64,000 nucleotides of DNA, taken from assembly GCF_014193515.1 (NCBI RefSeq), contig NZ_BLXX01000002.1:496001-560000 (forward strand), given 5' to 3'. The notes beneath the pieces were generated by a model that ran no database searches, was not told the origin of the DNA, and saw only the letters and a program-made list of their open reading frames with translations. Position numbers and translations under genes: made by a program. Below, piece by piece: positions 33,584 to 40,098 of this stretch. The stretch is from Geomonas silvestris (GTDB taxonomy: Bacteria > Desulfobacterota > Desulfuromonadia > Geobacterales > Geobacteraceae). Positions within the stretch are counted from its first letter, which is position 1, and each line of letters opens with the position of its first letter.

Positions 33584-34325
33584 GAGGATCCTTCGGGCAG
33601 CAGTCCGACTCTGGAAGGGCCGGAGCGTGAGGTGCGCTTTGGGAAGTGGTGCAGCCGAACAGGTGGTGGAAGATGGTGCTGCCGCGCAAAAGCGTCATGA
33701 TCCCCAGGAGAACCAGCAAGACTGCGCCGGTCTTGGGGCGCCACAGGCGGCGCAGGACGGGGCCGCGGGCGAGTCCCCCCAGCAAAACGAGCGGCAGCGA
33801 GGTGCCGAGCCCCAGCCCGCCCAGGGTCGCCATCCCGACCGTTACCGAGCCCGAGTGCAGGGCGTAGGCGAGAAAGGCAAGAACGATGGGGCAGGGGAGA
33901 AAGCCGGAACAGACCCCGAGCAAGAGCGCGCCGGTGGGGCCGGGGGTGACCAGGAATTTCCCGGCGACGCTGCTGAAGATCTCGTGCAGCAACCCGCCGT
34001 GGGGCTGACACCCCGGCTTGAGGCCGAGCAGGTGCAACCCGGCAGCCAGGAACGCCGCACCGGTCAGGTAGCCGAGCAGGCGCTGCAGCAGGGAGAGCTC
34101 GGGGTGGAAGGCGACCAGGAAAAATCCGGCAAAACCGGCGGCGGCTCCGAGGAACAGGTAGCTGAACAGCTTGCCGAGTAACCAGAAGAGCGGCCGGTAG
34201 CTGCGCTGCTGGTCCGGCGCGGAGAGCTGCAGCAGGAAGGGGCCGCACATGCCGAGACAGTGGGCGAACCCGGCAAGGCCGCCGACCAGGCCGATCAGGA
34301 GGTGCTGGGAGAGCGTGTCGGTCAT
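33564..34325 (-). CDS. TauE/SafE-like (UreH_2) membrane protein of oxidase cluster
   Basis: 253 residues with about six to seven hydrophobic segments. The opening helix GLVGGLAGFAHCLGMCGPFLLQLS, with HC-x3-C, and FLPCPIVLAFLAYA in the second half are typical of the TauE/SafE-like UreH_2 group that is often next to ccoI in cbb3 clusters and linked to copper delivery or cytochrome biogenesis. The C-terminal tail carries Cys and His (FGCTTSQ, DCCPKDPH) that could bind metal. It overlaps the ActE gene by four bases (ATGA) and the downstream P-ATPase gene by 20 bases, so it is translationally coupled to both. Confidence 0.85.
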   Translation of the reverse strand: MTDTLSQHLLIGLVGGLAGFAHCLGMCGPFLLQLSAPDQQRSYRPLFWLLGKLFSYLFLGAAAGFAGFFLVAFHPELSLLQRLLGYLTGAAFLAAGLHLLGLKPGCQPHGGLLHEIFSSVAGKFLVTPGPTGALLLGVCSGFLPCPIVLAFLAYALHSGSVTVGMATLGGLGLGTSLPLVLLGGLARGPVLRRLWRPKTGAVLLVLLGIMTLLRGSTIFHHLFGCTTSQSAPHAPALPESDCCPKDPHVQHGN

Positions 34326-34813
34326 GGTCGAGCCAGGGAGCGCACCAGGAGTGCCAGGTACCAGCGATGCTCGGGAGGTACCACGTGCTGCAGCACCGGC
34401 TCGTGGCCGATACCGGTCAGCATGGCGCGCAGCACCTCGCCGTCGCGCAACGAGGCGGTGTGGGTGTTGCGCAGGTCCGCGGGGCGGGGGATGTAGCTCT
34501 GCCCGACCGGGCCGTCACCGGCACCGCTGTCGCCGTGGCAGAAGACGCAGTAGTAGGTGTAGTAGACCCGGGCGCGGTCCAGGTTGTCGGCAGTAGCCGG
34601 CAGCGGGTTCGTGAGGCGGGCCGTCTCCGCGGGGGTGGGGAGCCGGTCCACGAAAAGTGCCGGCTGGGTGCCGGCCGGGACGCTCGGCAGGTTCATCTGG
34701 AATTCCCGGATATGGTGCTGCGAGCGCATGCGGGGGCCCTCGTAGAGCACGAAGAACATGAGCCCGGCCACCAGAAGGGGGGGGAGCAGTAACAGGGGGA
34801 TAAGCTTTTTCAT
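34322..34813 (-). CDS. actE: Monohaem cytochrome c, ActE-like subunit of Alternative Complex III
   Basis: 163 residues. An N-terminal signal/anchor helix is followed by one cytochrome c domain with CVFCH (C89, C92, H93) in YYTYYCVFCHGDSGAGDGPV and a distal stretch with possible Met/His ligand (MLTGIGHEPVLQH). This resembles ActE, the small cytochrome c of ACIII that passes electrons to the oxidase. Here it is placed after the oxidase genes instead of among act genes, so a role as the link between ACIII and the cbb3-type oxidase is plausible. ATG 34813 overlaps the previous stop (TGATG). A soluble c-type donor is the alternative. Confidence 0.78.
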   Translation of the reverse strand: MKKLIPLLLLPPLLVAGLMFFVLYEGPRMRSQHHIREFQMNLPSVPAGTQPALFVDRLPTPAETARLTNPLPATADNLDRARVYYTYYCVFCHGDSGAGDGPVGQSYIPRPADLRNTHTASLRDGEVLRAMLTGIGHEPVLQHVVPPEHRWYLALLVRSLARP

Positions 34814-35106
34814 CACGAGGCTCCCCCGCCGGAGTGCTGCGGATTGGCAGGCAGCGGCTGCGCTTCGGGAAGCCGCGGCAGTTGGCGCCGCGGGGTTTCC
34901 GGAACGCGCGGCTCTTCGGTCGAGAAGATCGATTCGGCGGGGGTGTCGGGGAGCTGCCCGAAGTCCCACTGGCGGCCGCCGTCAGGGACGATGCAGTACA
35001 CCAGCCACCCGAACCCCATGATGGAGGCGCTGAACAGCAGGATAACCACCCAGCTCCAGGGAGGCGGCATTTCGTGATCTTCGGCGTACCATTTGGTTCC
35101 GGGCAT
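34813..35106 (-). CDS. Small membrane protein of oxidase cluster (FixP-N-like?)
   Basis: 97 residues with one hydrophobic segment (about residues 18-40) between a short polar N-terminus (MPGTKWYAEDHE) and a long Pro-rich tail. The N-terminal pattern of acidic residues, PPPWSWVVILLF and an aromatic helix recalls the FixP/CcoP N-terminal domain that anchors the dihaem subunit, but there is no haem motif. Function unproved. Its stop overlaps the start of actE (TGATG), and it follows the 92-residue protein by eight bases, so it belongs to the oxidase transcript. Confidence 0.65.
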   Translation of the reverse strand: MPGTKWYAEDHEMPPPWSWVVILLFSASIMGFGWLVYCIVPDGGRQWDFGQLPDTPAESIFSTEEPRVPETPRRQLPRLPEAQPLPANPQHSGGGAS

Positions 35107-35114
35107 GGGTCACC

Positions 35115-35393
35115 TCACCAGTTGGGGGGCATCAGAGAGCGCAGGACCAGGGACGTGATGGTGTAGGCGGCGCTGGCCAGCGACACCAGGATGATGGCCC
35201 AGGGGACGACGGCGATGAAGGCACGCAGGAAGGAGCCAGCGCCCTTGACCTCGATTTCCTCGGCCTTTTTCTCCTCTTCCTTCGGGCGCCACATGGCAGA
35301 ATAGGTGAGGCAGAACAGGAGCATGAGCGCGATCCCGGCCAAAAGCGTGGCCACGATCCACTGGTTCTGCAGCACGTACAGGTTGAAGGTCAT
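35115..35393 (-). CDS. Small two-helix membrane protein of oxidase cluster
   Basis: 92 residues with two hydrophobic segments (about residues 13-33 and 58-83) separated by a highly charged loop (RPKEEEKKAEEIEVK). No haem or metal motif and no family recognised. It starts two bases after the CcoS-like gene stop and ends eight bases before the next gene, so it is within the operon. Likely an accessory or assembly subunit of the quinol-to-oxygen system. Confidence 0.65.
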   Translation of the reverse strand: MTFNLYVLQNQWIVATLLAGIALMLLFCLTYSAMWRPKEEEKKAEEIEVKGAGSFLRAFIAVVPWAIILVSLASAAYTITSLVLRSLMPPNW

Positions 35394-35395
35394 GG

Positions 35396-35602
35396 TCAGG
35401 TTCTCCCGTGAGGCGCCGGGTCCCCATCCGGTTCGGCAGGCGGAATAGCGCTCATCAGGGGGAGGTAGCGCGCCCGGTCCTGGTCGGCGAACTGGTTCCG
35501 GTGGATCGCCCAGACAAAGAAACTGGCGATGCAGAGCAGCATCAGCACCAGAAAGCCGAGCCACATGAAGAGAAAGGCTGTTCCCTCCCAAGGACTATCC
35601 AT
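35396..35602 (-). CDS. Small membrane protein, CcoS-like
   Basis: 68 residues with one hydrophobic N-terminal segment (about 8-31) followed by FFVWAIHRNQFADQDRARYLPL. The pattern aromatic-W-A-x3-x-QF-D matches the CcoS family, a short protein needed to mature cbb3 oxidases, although the tail (EPDGDPAPH) is longer. It follows ccoO-type gene by a 162-base gap holding a GC hairpin repeat, and is closely linked to the small membrane genes that follow. The call is moderate because the protein is short. Confidence 0.6.
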   Translation of the reverse strand: MDSPWEGTAFLFMWLGFLVLMLLCIASFFVWAIHRNQFADQDRARYLPLMSAIPPAEPDGDPAPHGRT

Positions 35603-35764
35603 ACACGATCCTCCGCCAATTTCTTACACCCTCAACGCCTTCCCATCCTTCGGCTATTCCCGCTCTCACAACGCTCCCCCGCCCCTTGCGGGAGGGGGGA
35701 TCCCTAGGCTTCGGCACTTGGCGTTAGTGCTATGCCTCGGAAGCTGGGAGCCCGGCCGACCCGC
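35603..35764 (-). repeat. Short intergenic gap with GC-rich hairpin within the oxidase cluster
   Basis: No gene. An imperfect hairpin CCCCCGCCCC-TT-GCGGGAGGGGG at about 35674-35699 belongs to the same G-rich repeat family as 3979 and 31111. It could reduce transcription between the oxidase genes and the accessory genes that follow. Confidence 0.5.
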
Positions 35765-36763
35765 CTATTTCCCCGTCACCGCCCCTTCCTGTCCCGGCTG
35801 CGGATAGCGGTTTTGCCACGGTTCCTCGTAGGAGGCGTCGATGCCGCGCGGCTCGATGTTCGCGTCGGTGTACCCCACGAAGCTCACGCCCAGGTAGTTG
35901 GCAAGATCCCAGATCTTCTCCGACTCGAGGTGCTTCTTGAAGTAGGGCATCCCGGTGCCGGTGATGCCGTTCATGATCTGGTAGTAGAAGATCCCGCCGA
36001 TGTAGCGGTTCTCCACCAGGTGCCGGCGCAGCGTGGTGAAATTGAGCGGCGGCGGGTTCATGTAGCGAAAGGCCGGACCTTTGCCGTCTCCCACCGGCCC
36101 GTGGCAGTTGATGCAGAACTCCTGGTAGATCCTCTTGCCGCGCTGCAGGGAGGCCTCGGTCGCCGGGTAGGGGTTCGGCATGCGGCGCCAGACCTCGGGG
36201 ACCTGGCTGTGCAGCCACTCGACGTTCGCGTCGAGACCGCCGGCATAGGCCGCGACTGCCGGCGCCTTCCAGTGCTGTTGCCGCGCCACGCGCGCATCGG
36301 CCGCCTTGAGCCCCAGGGCCTGGACGTAAGCGGTGAGCTGGCGGATCTCCACCGGGCCCAGGAACTCCCAGGAGGGCATCAGCGAAATCGGGCTCGTGAA
36401 GCGGGGATTGACGAAGTGCGCGAGGTGCCAGTCGTCGGGGTGCTCGCCCCCTTCCTGGGAGAGGTCCGGACCGGTGCGCTCGCTCCCCAGGATCGCCGGT
36501 TCCTGCCCGACGTAGTCGCCACTCTTGGCGATCCGCTCGGCGCCGATATCCCAGTCGTTGATCCGGATGAAGAGCGAGTGGCAGTAGCTGCAGCCATTAC
36601 GCACGTAGAGCTTGTGCCCCGCCTCTTCCTCCGCGGTCATCGGCCGCCAGATCTCGGAGGGGGTCTCCTTCATGGTGAGTGCAGGGATCCCGACGATGAT
36701 GAAGGCGGACGCCCAGAAGACCAGGAGCGCACCGATGATGAGCAGGGCAGGGGTCATCTTCAT
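35765..36763 (-). CDS. ccoO: Dihaem cytochrome c oxidase subunit: CcoO-like domain fused to a cytochrome c domain
   Basis: 332 residues. An N-terminal membrane helix (about 6-28) is followed by a CcoO-type domain with haem site NGCSYCH (C58, C61, H62) in a context KLYVRNGCSYCHSLFIRI that fits the cbb3 monohaem subunit. A second cytochrome c domain follows with haem site CINCH (C217, C220, H221) in EFCINCHGPVGDGKGPAFR. Normal cbb3 oxidases have CcoO with one haem and a separate dihaem CcoP. Here a single dihaem protein may take both roles. The start overlaps the end of ccoN by four bases (ATGA), and the gene is co-translated with it. Functional equivalence is inferred. Confidence 0.85.
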   Translation of the reverse strand: MKMTPALLIIGALLVFWASAFIIVGIPALTMKETPSEIWRPMTAEEEAGHKLYVRNGCSYCHSLFIRINDWDIGAERIAKSGDYVGQEPAILGSERTGPDLSQEGGEHPDDWHLAHFVNPRFTSPISLMPSWEFLGPVEIRQLTAYVQALGLKAADARVARQQHWKAPAVAAYAGGLDANVEWLHSQVPEVWRRMPNPYPATEASLQRGKRIYQEFCINCHGPVGDGKGPAFRYMNPPPLNFTTLRRHLVENRYIGGIFYYQIMNGITGTGMPYFKKHLESEKIWDLANYLGVSFVGYTDANIEPRGIDASYEEPWQNRYPQPGQEGAVTGK

Positions 36764-38151
36764 GAGGCATCCTCCGCCCGCAGCAGCTCGACCGGCTGCA
36801 GCTCACGCCCCTGGCGCAGGGTCAGGTACAGGTTGTAGAGGCCGATGAGCGAACCGGTCAGGATGAAGATCCCGGAAGCGGCGCGGGAGATCATGAAAGG
36901 GGCGATCTCGGGGAGCACGCGGTACACGGTCTCACCGTTGTTCCAGGCGCTCCCCTGGATGAGGCCTGCCGTGGTGAGCACCAGGAAGAACGCGGTCAGC
37001 CCGAAGGTGATCAGGCCGAACTGCAGGCTGACCAGGCGCTGCGAATAGATCTCGCGCCCGCTCACCAGCGGCAGGATGTGCCACATGGCGCCGAGCGCGA
37101 TGTAGCCGCCGAAGCCGAGCATGGCGATGTGCGCGTGCCCGACGGTCCAGTTGTTGAAGTGGGTGACCCGCTGCAGGTAGGGGAGCGACTGCAGGGGGCC
37201 CTGGATGCAGGTGATCAGGTACCAGACGATCCCCCCCATGACCAGCCGGCCCGCCGGATCCCCCCAGACCCGCCTCCCCTCCTGCCGCGCCGTCATCCAG
37301 AGGTTCAACACGACGATGGAGACGGGGACGACCATGGCGATGGAATCGACCACCGAGACGGTCTTCAGCCAGTTGGGGATCGGGGACTGCAGCACGTGGT
37401 GCCCGCCGATGTGGGTGTAGAGGGCGACCAGGAACCAGAAACCGGCCAGCGACAGGGTATGCGAGTTGAGCGGCGTCCTGGTGATGCGCGGGATGACGAA
37501 GTAGGCGGCGCCGGTCGCCAGCGGGGTGATCAACAGGCCCGGGAGGTTGTGCCCCCAGAACCAGAGGAAGATCGAGTCGATGAGCCCCGGCATGGCGCCG
37601 GTCGAGGGATGCCAGACCACGTTGGAGATCGGGTAGTTCCCTGCGGTCCAGAGAAAGGAGGCCACGAAGTACCAGACCGAGACGTAGAGCTGCTGCTCGG
37701 TGCGCTGGACGATGGTCATGATCAGGTTGTAGATCAGGAGCACCACCGCGAGGATGAGGGAGATGTCGGCGATCCAGATGTACTCGTTGTACTCGCGCCC
37801 CTGGGTATAGGCGAAGGAGAACCCGAGCGGCCCGCTGGCCACGGTAAGGTTCCAGAAGAGAAAGCTGAGCCAGGCCAGCGGTTCGGAATAGAGCCGGGTC
37901 CGCAAGAGGGCCGGGAGGTAGTAGAGACCGCAGCCGGTGAGCATGGTGCCGGTGAAGCCGTAGAGCATGGTGTTGACGTGGATGGGGCGCTCGCGCCCGA
38001 AGACGAGGAAGGGGATGTTGGAGAAGAACTCCGGCGCGACCAGGTGGATGGCCGAGACCATCCCGTAGAGCGCCCCCACCACGAACCAGACGGCTCCGGC
38101 GATCAGAAAGGCGAGTGCGGCACTTTGCGGTTTTTTTACGAAGCTGAACAT
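36760..38151 (-). CDS. ccoN: cbb3-type cytochrome c oxidase subunit I (haem-copper oxidase)
   Basis: 463 residues, twelve or so membrane helices. It is the catalytic subunit of a C-family haem-copper oxidase. Sequence shows a His region RPIHVNTMLYGFTG, WFWGHNLPGLLITP, ALYTHIGGHHVLQSPIP with paired His that fit the CuB site, and TVGHAHIAMLGFGGYIALG for the haem ligands. CcoN-type features and the absence of a CuA subunit II argue for cbb3 rather than aa3. It is placed directly after the ACIII genes on the same strand; the expected electron input would be ActE or the dihaem subunit. The starting MFSFVKKPQ is supported by CGGTCTCCAAAG? weak ribosome site, so the start is likely but not certain. 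Confidence 0.9.
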   Translation of the reverse strand: MFSFVKKPQSAALAFLIAGAVWFVVGALYGMVSAIHLVAPEFFSNIPFLVFGRERPIHVNTMLYGFTGTMLTGCGLYYLPALLRTRLYSEPLAWLSFLFWNLTVASGPLGFSFAYTQGREYNEYIWIADISLILAVVLLIYNLIMTIVQRTEQQLYVSVWYFVASFLWTAGNYPISNVVWHPSTGAMPGLIDSIFLWFWGHNLPGLLITPLATGAAYFVIPRITRTPLNSHTLSLAGFWFLVALYTHIGGHHVLQSPIPNWLKTVSVVDSIAMVVPVSIVVLNLWMTARQEGRRVWGDPAGRLVMGGIVWYLITCIQGPLQSLPYLQRVTHFNNWTVGHAHIAMLGFGGYIALGAMWHILPLVSGREIYSQRLVSLQFGLITFGLTAFFLVLTTAGLIQGSAWNNGETVYRVLPEIAPFMISRAASGIFILTGSLIGLYNLYLTLRQGRELQPVELLRAEDAS

Positions 38152-38196
38152 GCGGTCTCCAAAGGGAGCTTTCGGCGCCGGGTTCCCTACGTCTGG

Positions 38197-38445
38197 TTAC
38201 TTGGTGCAGACCACGCCGCACGCGGGATCGTCGGAAGAGCAGCTGTACTTGCCGCCGGGAGTCTTGGCGGTCCAGCTGAGCGAGGTTCCGTTGCGTTTCA
38301 CGTCTGAGACCTTGACCTGGTCCGGCGTCCACCCCGCGCCGATCGCCTGGGCCGACTCCTGCTGCAGGTTCCGGGTCGCGGTGCTGGTGCAGCCGAGGGC
38401 AACCGACACGCCGATGAGTGCTGCTGTGAACAGATATCTCTTCAT
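38197..38445 (-). CDS. Small lipoprotein in the ACIII-oxidase cluster, unknown function
   Basis: 82 residues. A signal peptide ends in a lipobox VALGC (Cys about residue 19). The mature part has three more cysteines near the C-terminus in YSCSSDDPACGVVC, which could form a disulfide or bind metal. No family recognised. It follows actA by 25 bases and precedes ccoN by 45, so it belongs to the same transcript. A copper- or haem-related accessory role is suggested only by context. The ribosome site GGAAGGAGAC is upstream of ATG 38445. Confidence 0.7.
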   Translation of the reverse strand: MKRYLFTAALIGVSVALGCTSTATRNLQQESAQAIGAGWTPDQVKVSDVKRNGTSLSWTAKTPGGKYSCSSDDPACGVVCTK

Positions 38446-38470
38446 ATGCCGTCTCCTTCCGTGAGCACCG

Positions 38471-39028
38471 TCACCTGTGGCAGGTGAAACAGTCGTGGGT
38501 CGCCTTGTTCCTCTTGTGGCAGCCGATGCAGAAACCCATCTCGAACTTGTGCGCCGTCACCACCCGGTCCATCCGCTCCACGTCTCCGTGGCAGATGCTG
38601 CAGTCGATACCGCGCCGGATGTGCATCGAGTGGGTGAAGTAGACGAACTCGGGGACCCAGTTGACCCGCTGCCAGACCACCGGCCGGTTCTCCCGGAAGT
38701 ACTGGCGCAGCTTCTCGATGTAGGGAAAGGTCCTGATGATGCGCTGGTGGCACAAGAGACAGGTCTCAAGCGGCGGGATCCCGGCCCGCGAGGAGCGCGC
38801 CACCTCGGTGTGGCACATGAGGCAGCTGATCCTTTTGGTGTGCGCGTGGACCCGGTGGCTGAAGGGAATGGGCTGGCGCGGCCCCAACCCCGCCGGGTAG
38901 GGGAGGTTGAAGAGCACGAGCACCGCAACGAAGGCGAGCAGTATCACAGCCAGTGCGGCGAGCGTGGGCCAGAGGGGGCCGCGGGCTCTCCCTTTATTTG
39001 TCTCTGCTGCATCGTCGCGCGGTCTCAT
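38471..39028 (-). CDS. actA: Pentahaem cytochrome c, ActA subunit of Alternative Complex III
   Basis: 185 residues. An N-terminal helix (about 22-42) anchors a periplasmic domain with five CxxCH sites at residues 69, 90, 143, 167 and 180 (CLMCH, CLLCH, CSICH, CIGCH, CFTCH). The FSHRVHAHTKRISCLMCHTEVAR pattern and the late HSMHIRRGIDCSICHGD agree with the ActA pentahaem subunit that takes part in electron transfer in ACIII. ATG 39028 overlaps actF by four bases (ATGA), so the start is fixed. Relative to typical act operons it has moved behind actF. Confidence 0.88.
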   Translation of the reverse strand: MRPRDDAAETNKGRARGPLWPTLAALAVILLAFVAVLVLFNLPYPAGLGPRQPIPFSHRVHAHTKRISCLMCHTEVARSSRAGIPPLETCLLCHQRIIRTFPYIEKLRQYFRENRPVVWQRVNWVPEFVYFTHSMHIRRGIDCSICHGDVERMDRVVTAHKFEMGFCIGCHKRNKATHDCFTCHR

Positions 39029-40098
39029 TGTGGCTCTCCTGGCTGCTGCGCGGCCCTGCGGCTGTACTGCTGCATGCCGAGCCCCAGCATCCCCAGGAAT
39101 CCCGCCGCCAGGGAGAGTTCGCTCACGCCGAGCCGCAAGCCGGCGTCGAAGGTCGGAGCCACCAGCCACCAGCGCTCGATCCAGAGCCCGACCAGGAGGG
39201 TTAGCGAGATCCACCCCAGGGCGGCTCGGCTCCGCTTGGCGGAGATGGTGAGGAGCAGCACCAGCGGCCCGAAGTAGACCAGCCCGACCAGGAAGAAGCT
39301 CACCCCCTGCCAGGGGCGGTAGTTCATGCGCGGCACCAGGAAGCGGACCTCGTGCGGCAGGTTCTCGTACCAGAAGGGGAGCAGGTGCGCGAACATGAGG
39401 TAGGTGGTCATCATGCTGAAGGCGACGATCAGCTTCCCGAGGTCCTGCAGCTGGTCCGGGGTCGCCTCGGGCTCACGGGTGGCCAGAAGGGCCCAGCCGG
39501 TGATGGCGATGTAGAGCCCGGACATGAAGAAGTAGCCGCCGGCCAGGTTGGTGACCCACTCCGGGTCGAGCGCCATGACCAGGTCGAAGCCGATGAGGGA
39601 GAAGACCAGGCAGTAGACGAGCAGCAGCACCGGGGCGAGCACCCGGCCTGCGGGGGTGCCGCGCCGGCGCAGGTACCAGAAGGCCACGAGCCAGAACAGG
39701 AGCGTCGCCCCCAGGTCCCGGCCGAAGAGCAGGTTGTTGTCGAGCCAGGCCCCCTGGTGCAGCCTGACGCCATACCACGGCGCCCAGTCGGCGCTCCCGA
39801 CCCAGAGCAGCACCAGGGCGGCCAGGGAGGGGAGTGCGAAGCCGATGGCGGCGAAGGCGCAGCGCTCGAGCGTCAGGTGCCAGGTTCCGTTGCAGGACCT
39901 GACCAGCGCCGGCCAGACGACGAGCCCTCCGGAGAGCGAGCTGAAATAGAGGAAGTTGACCAGCAGCGAGCGCCAGGCCCGGCTGTGGTCGCCGGCCTGC
40001 AGCACCAAAAGCCAGGCGAGCGACCCACCCACCGCGAGCAGCAGCCAGACCAGGGTCCAGACCGAAAAACGTGCGCTTCCCGCGTCACTGGTGGACAT
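39025..40098 (-). CDS. actF: ActF subunit of Alternative Complex III
   Basis: 357 residues with about ten hydrophobic helices and no haem motif. It is an integral membrane subunit, consistent with ActF. Characteristic stretches are NFLYFSSLSGGLVVWPAL, the FGRDLGATLLFW segment and the long central ALDPEWVTNLAGGYFFMSGL with the acidic pair, followed by LIVAFSMMTTYLMFAHLLPFWYENLPHEVRFLVPR. The start overlaps actCD by 14 bases and its stop overlaps actA by four, showing coupled translation. It is a relative of NrfD/PsrC-like membrane proteins, but shorter in conserved content than ActC. Confidence 0.85.
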   Translation of the reverse strand: MSTSDAGSARFSVWTLVWLLLAVGGSLAWLLVLQAGDHSRAWRSLLVNFLYFSSLSGGLVVWPALVRSCNGTWHLTLERCAFAAIGFALPSLAALVLLWVGSADWAPWYGVRLHQGAWLDNNLLFGRDLGATLLFWLVAFWYLRRRGTPAGRVLAPVLLLVYCLVFSLIGFDLVMALDPEWVTNLAGGYFFMSGLYIAITGWALLATREPEATPDQLQDLGKLIVAFSMMTTYLMFAHLLPFWYENLPHEVRFLVPRMNYRPWQGVSFFLVGLVYFGPLVLLLTISAKRSRAALGWISLTLLVGLWIERWWLVAPTFDAGLRLGVSELSLAAGFLGMLGLGMQQYSRRAAQQPGEPQ

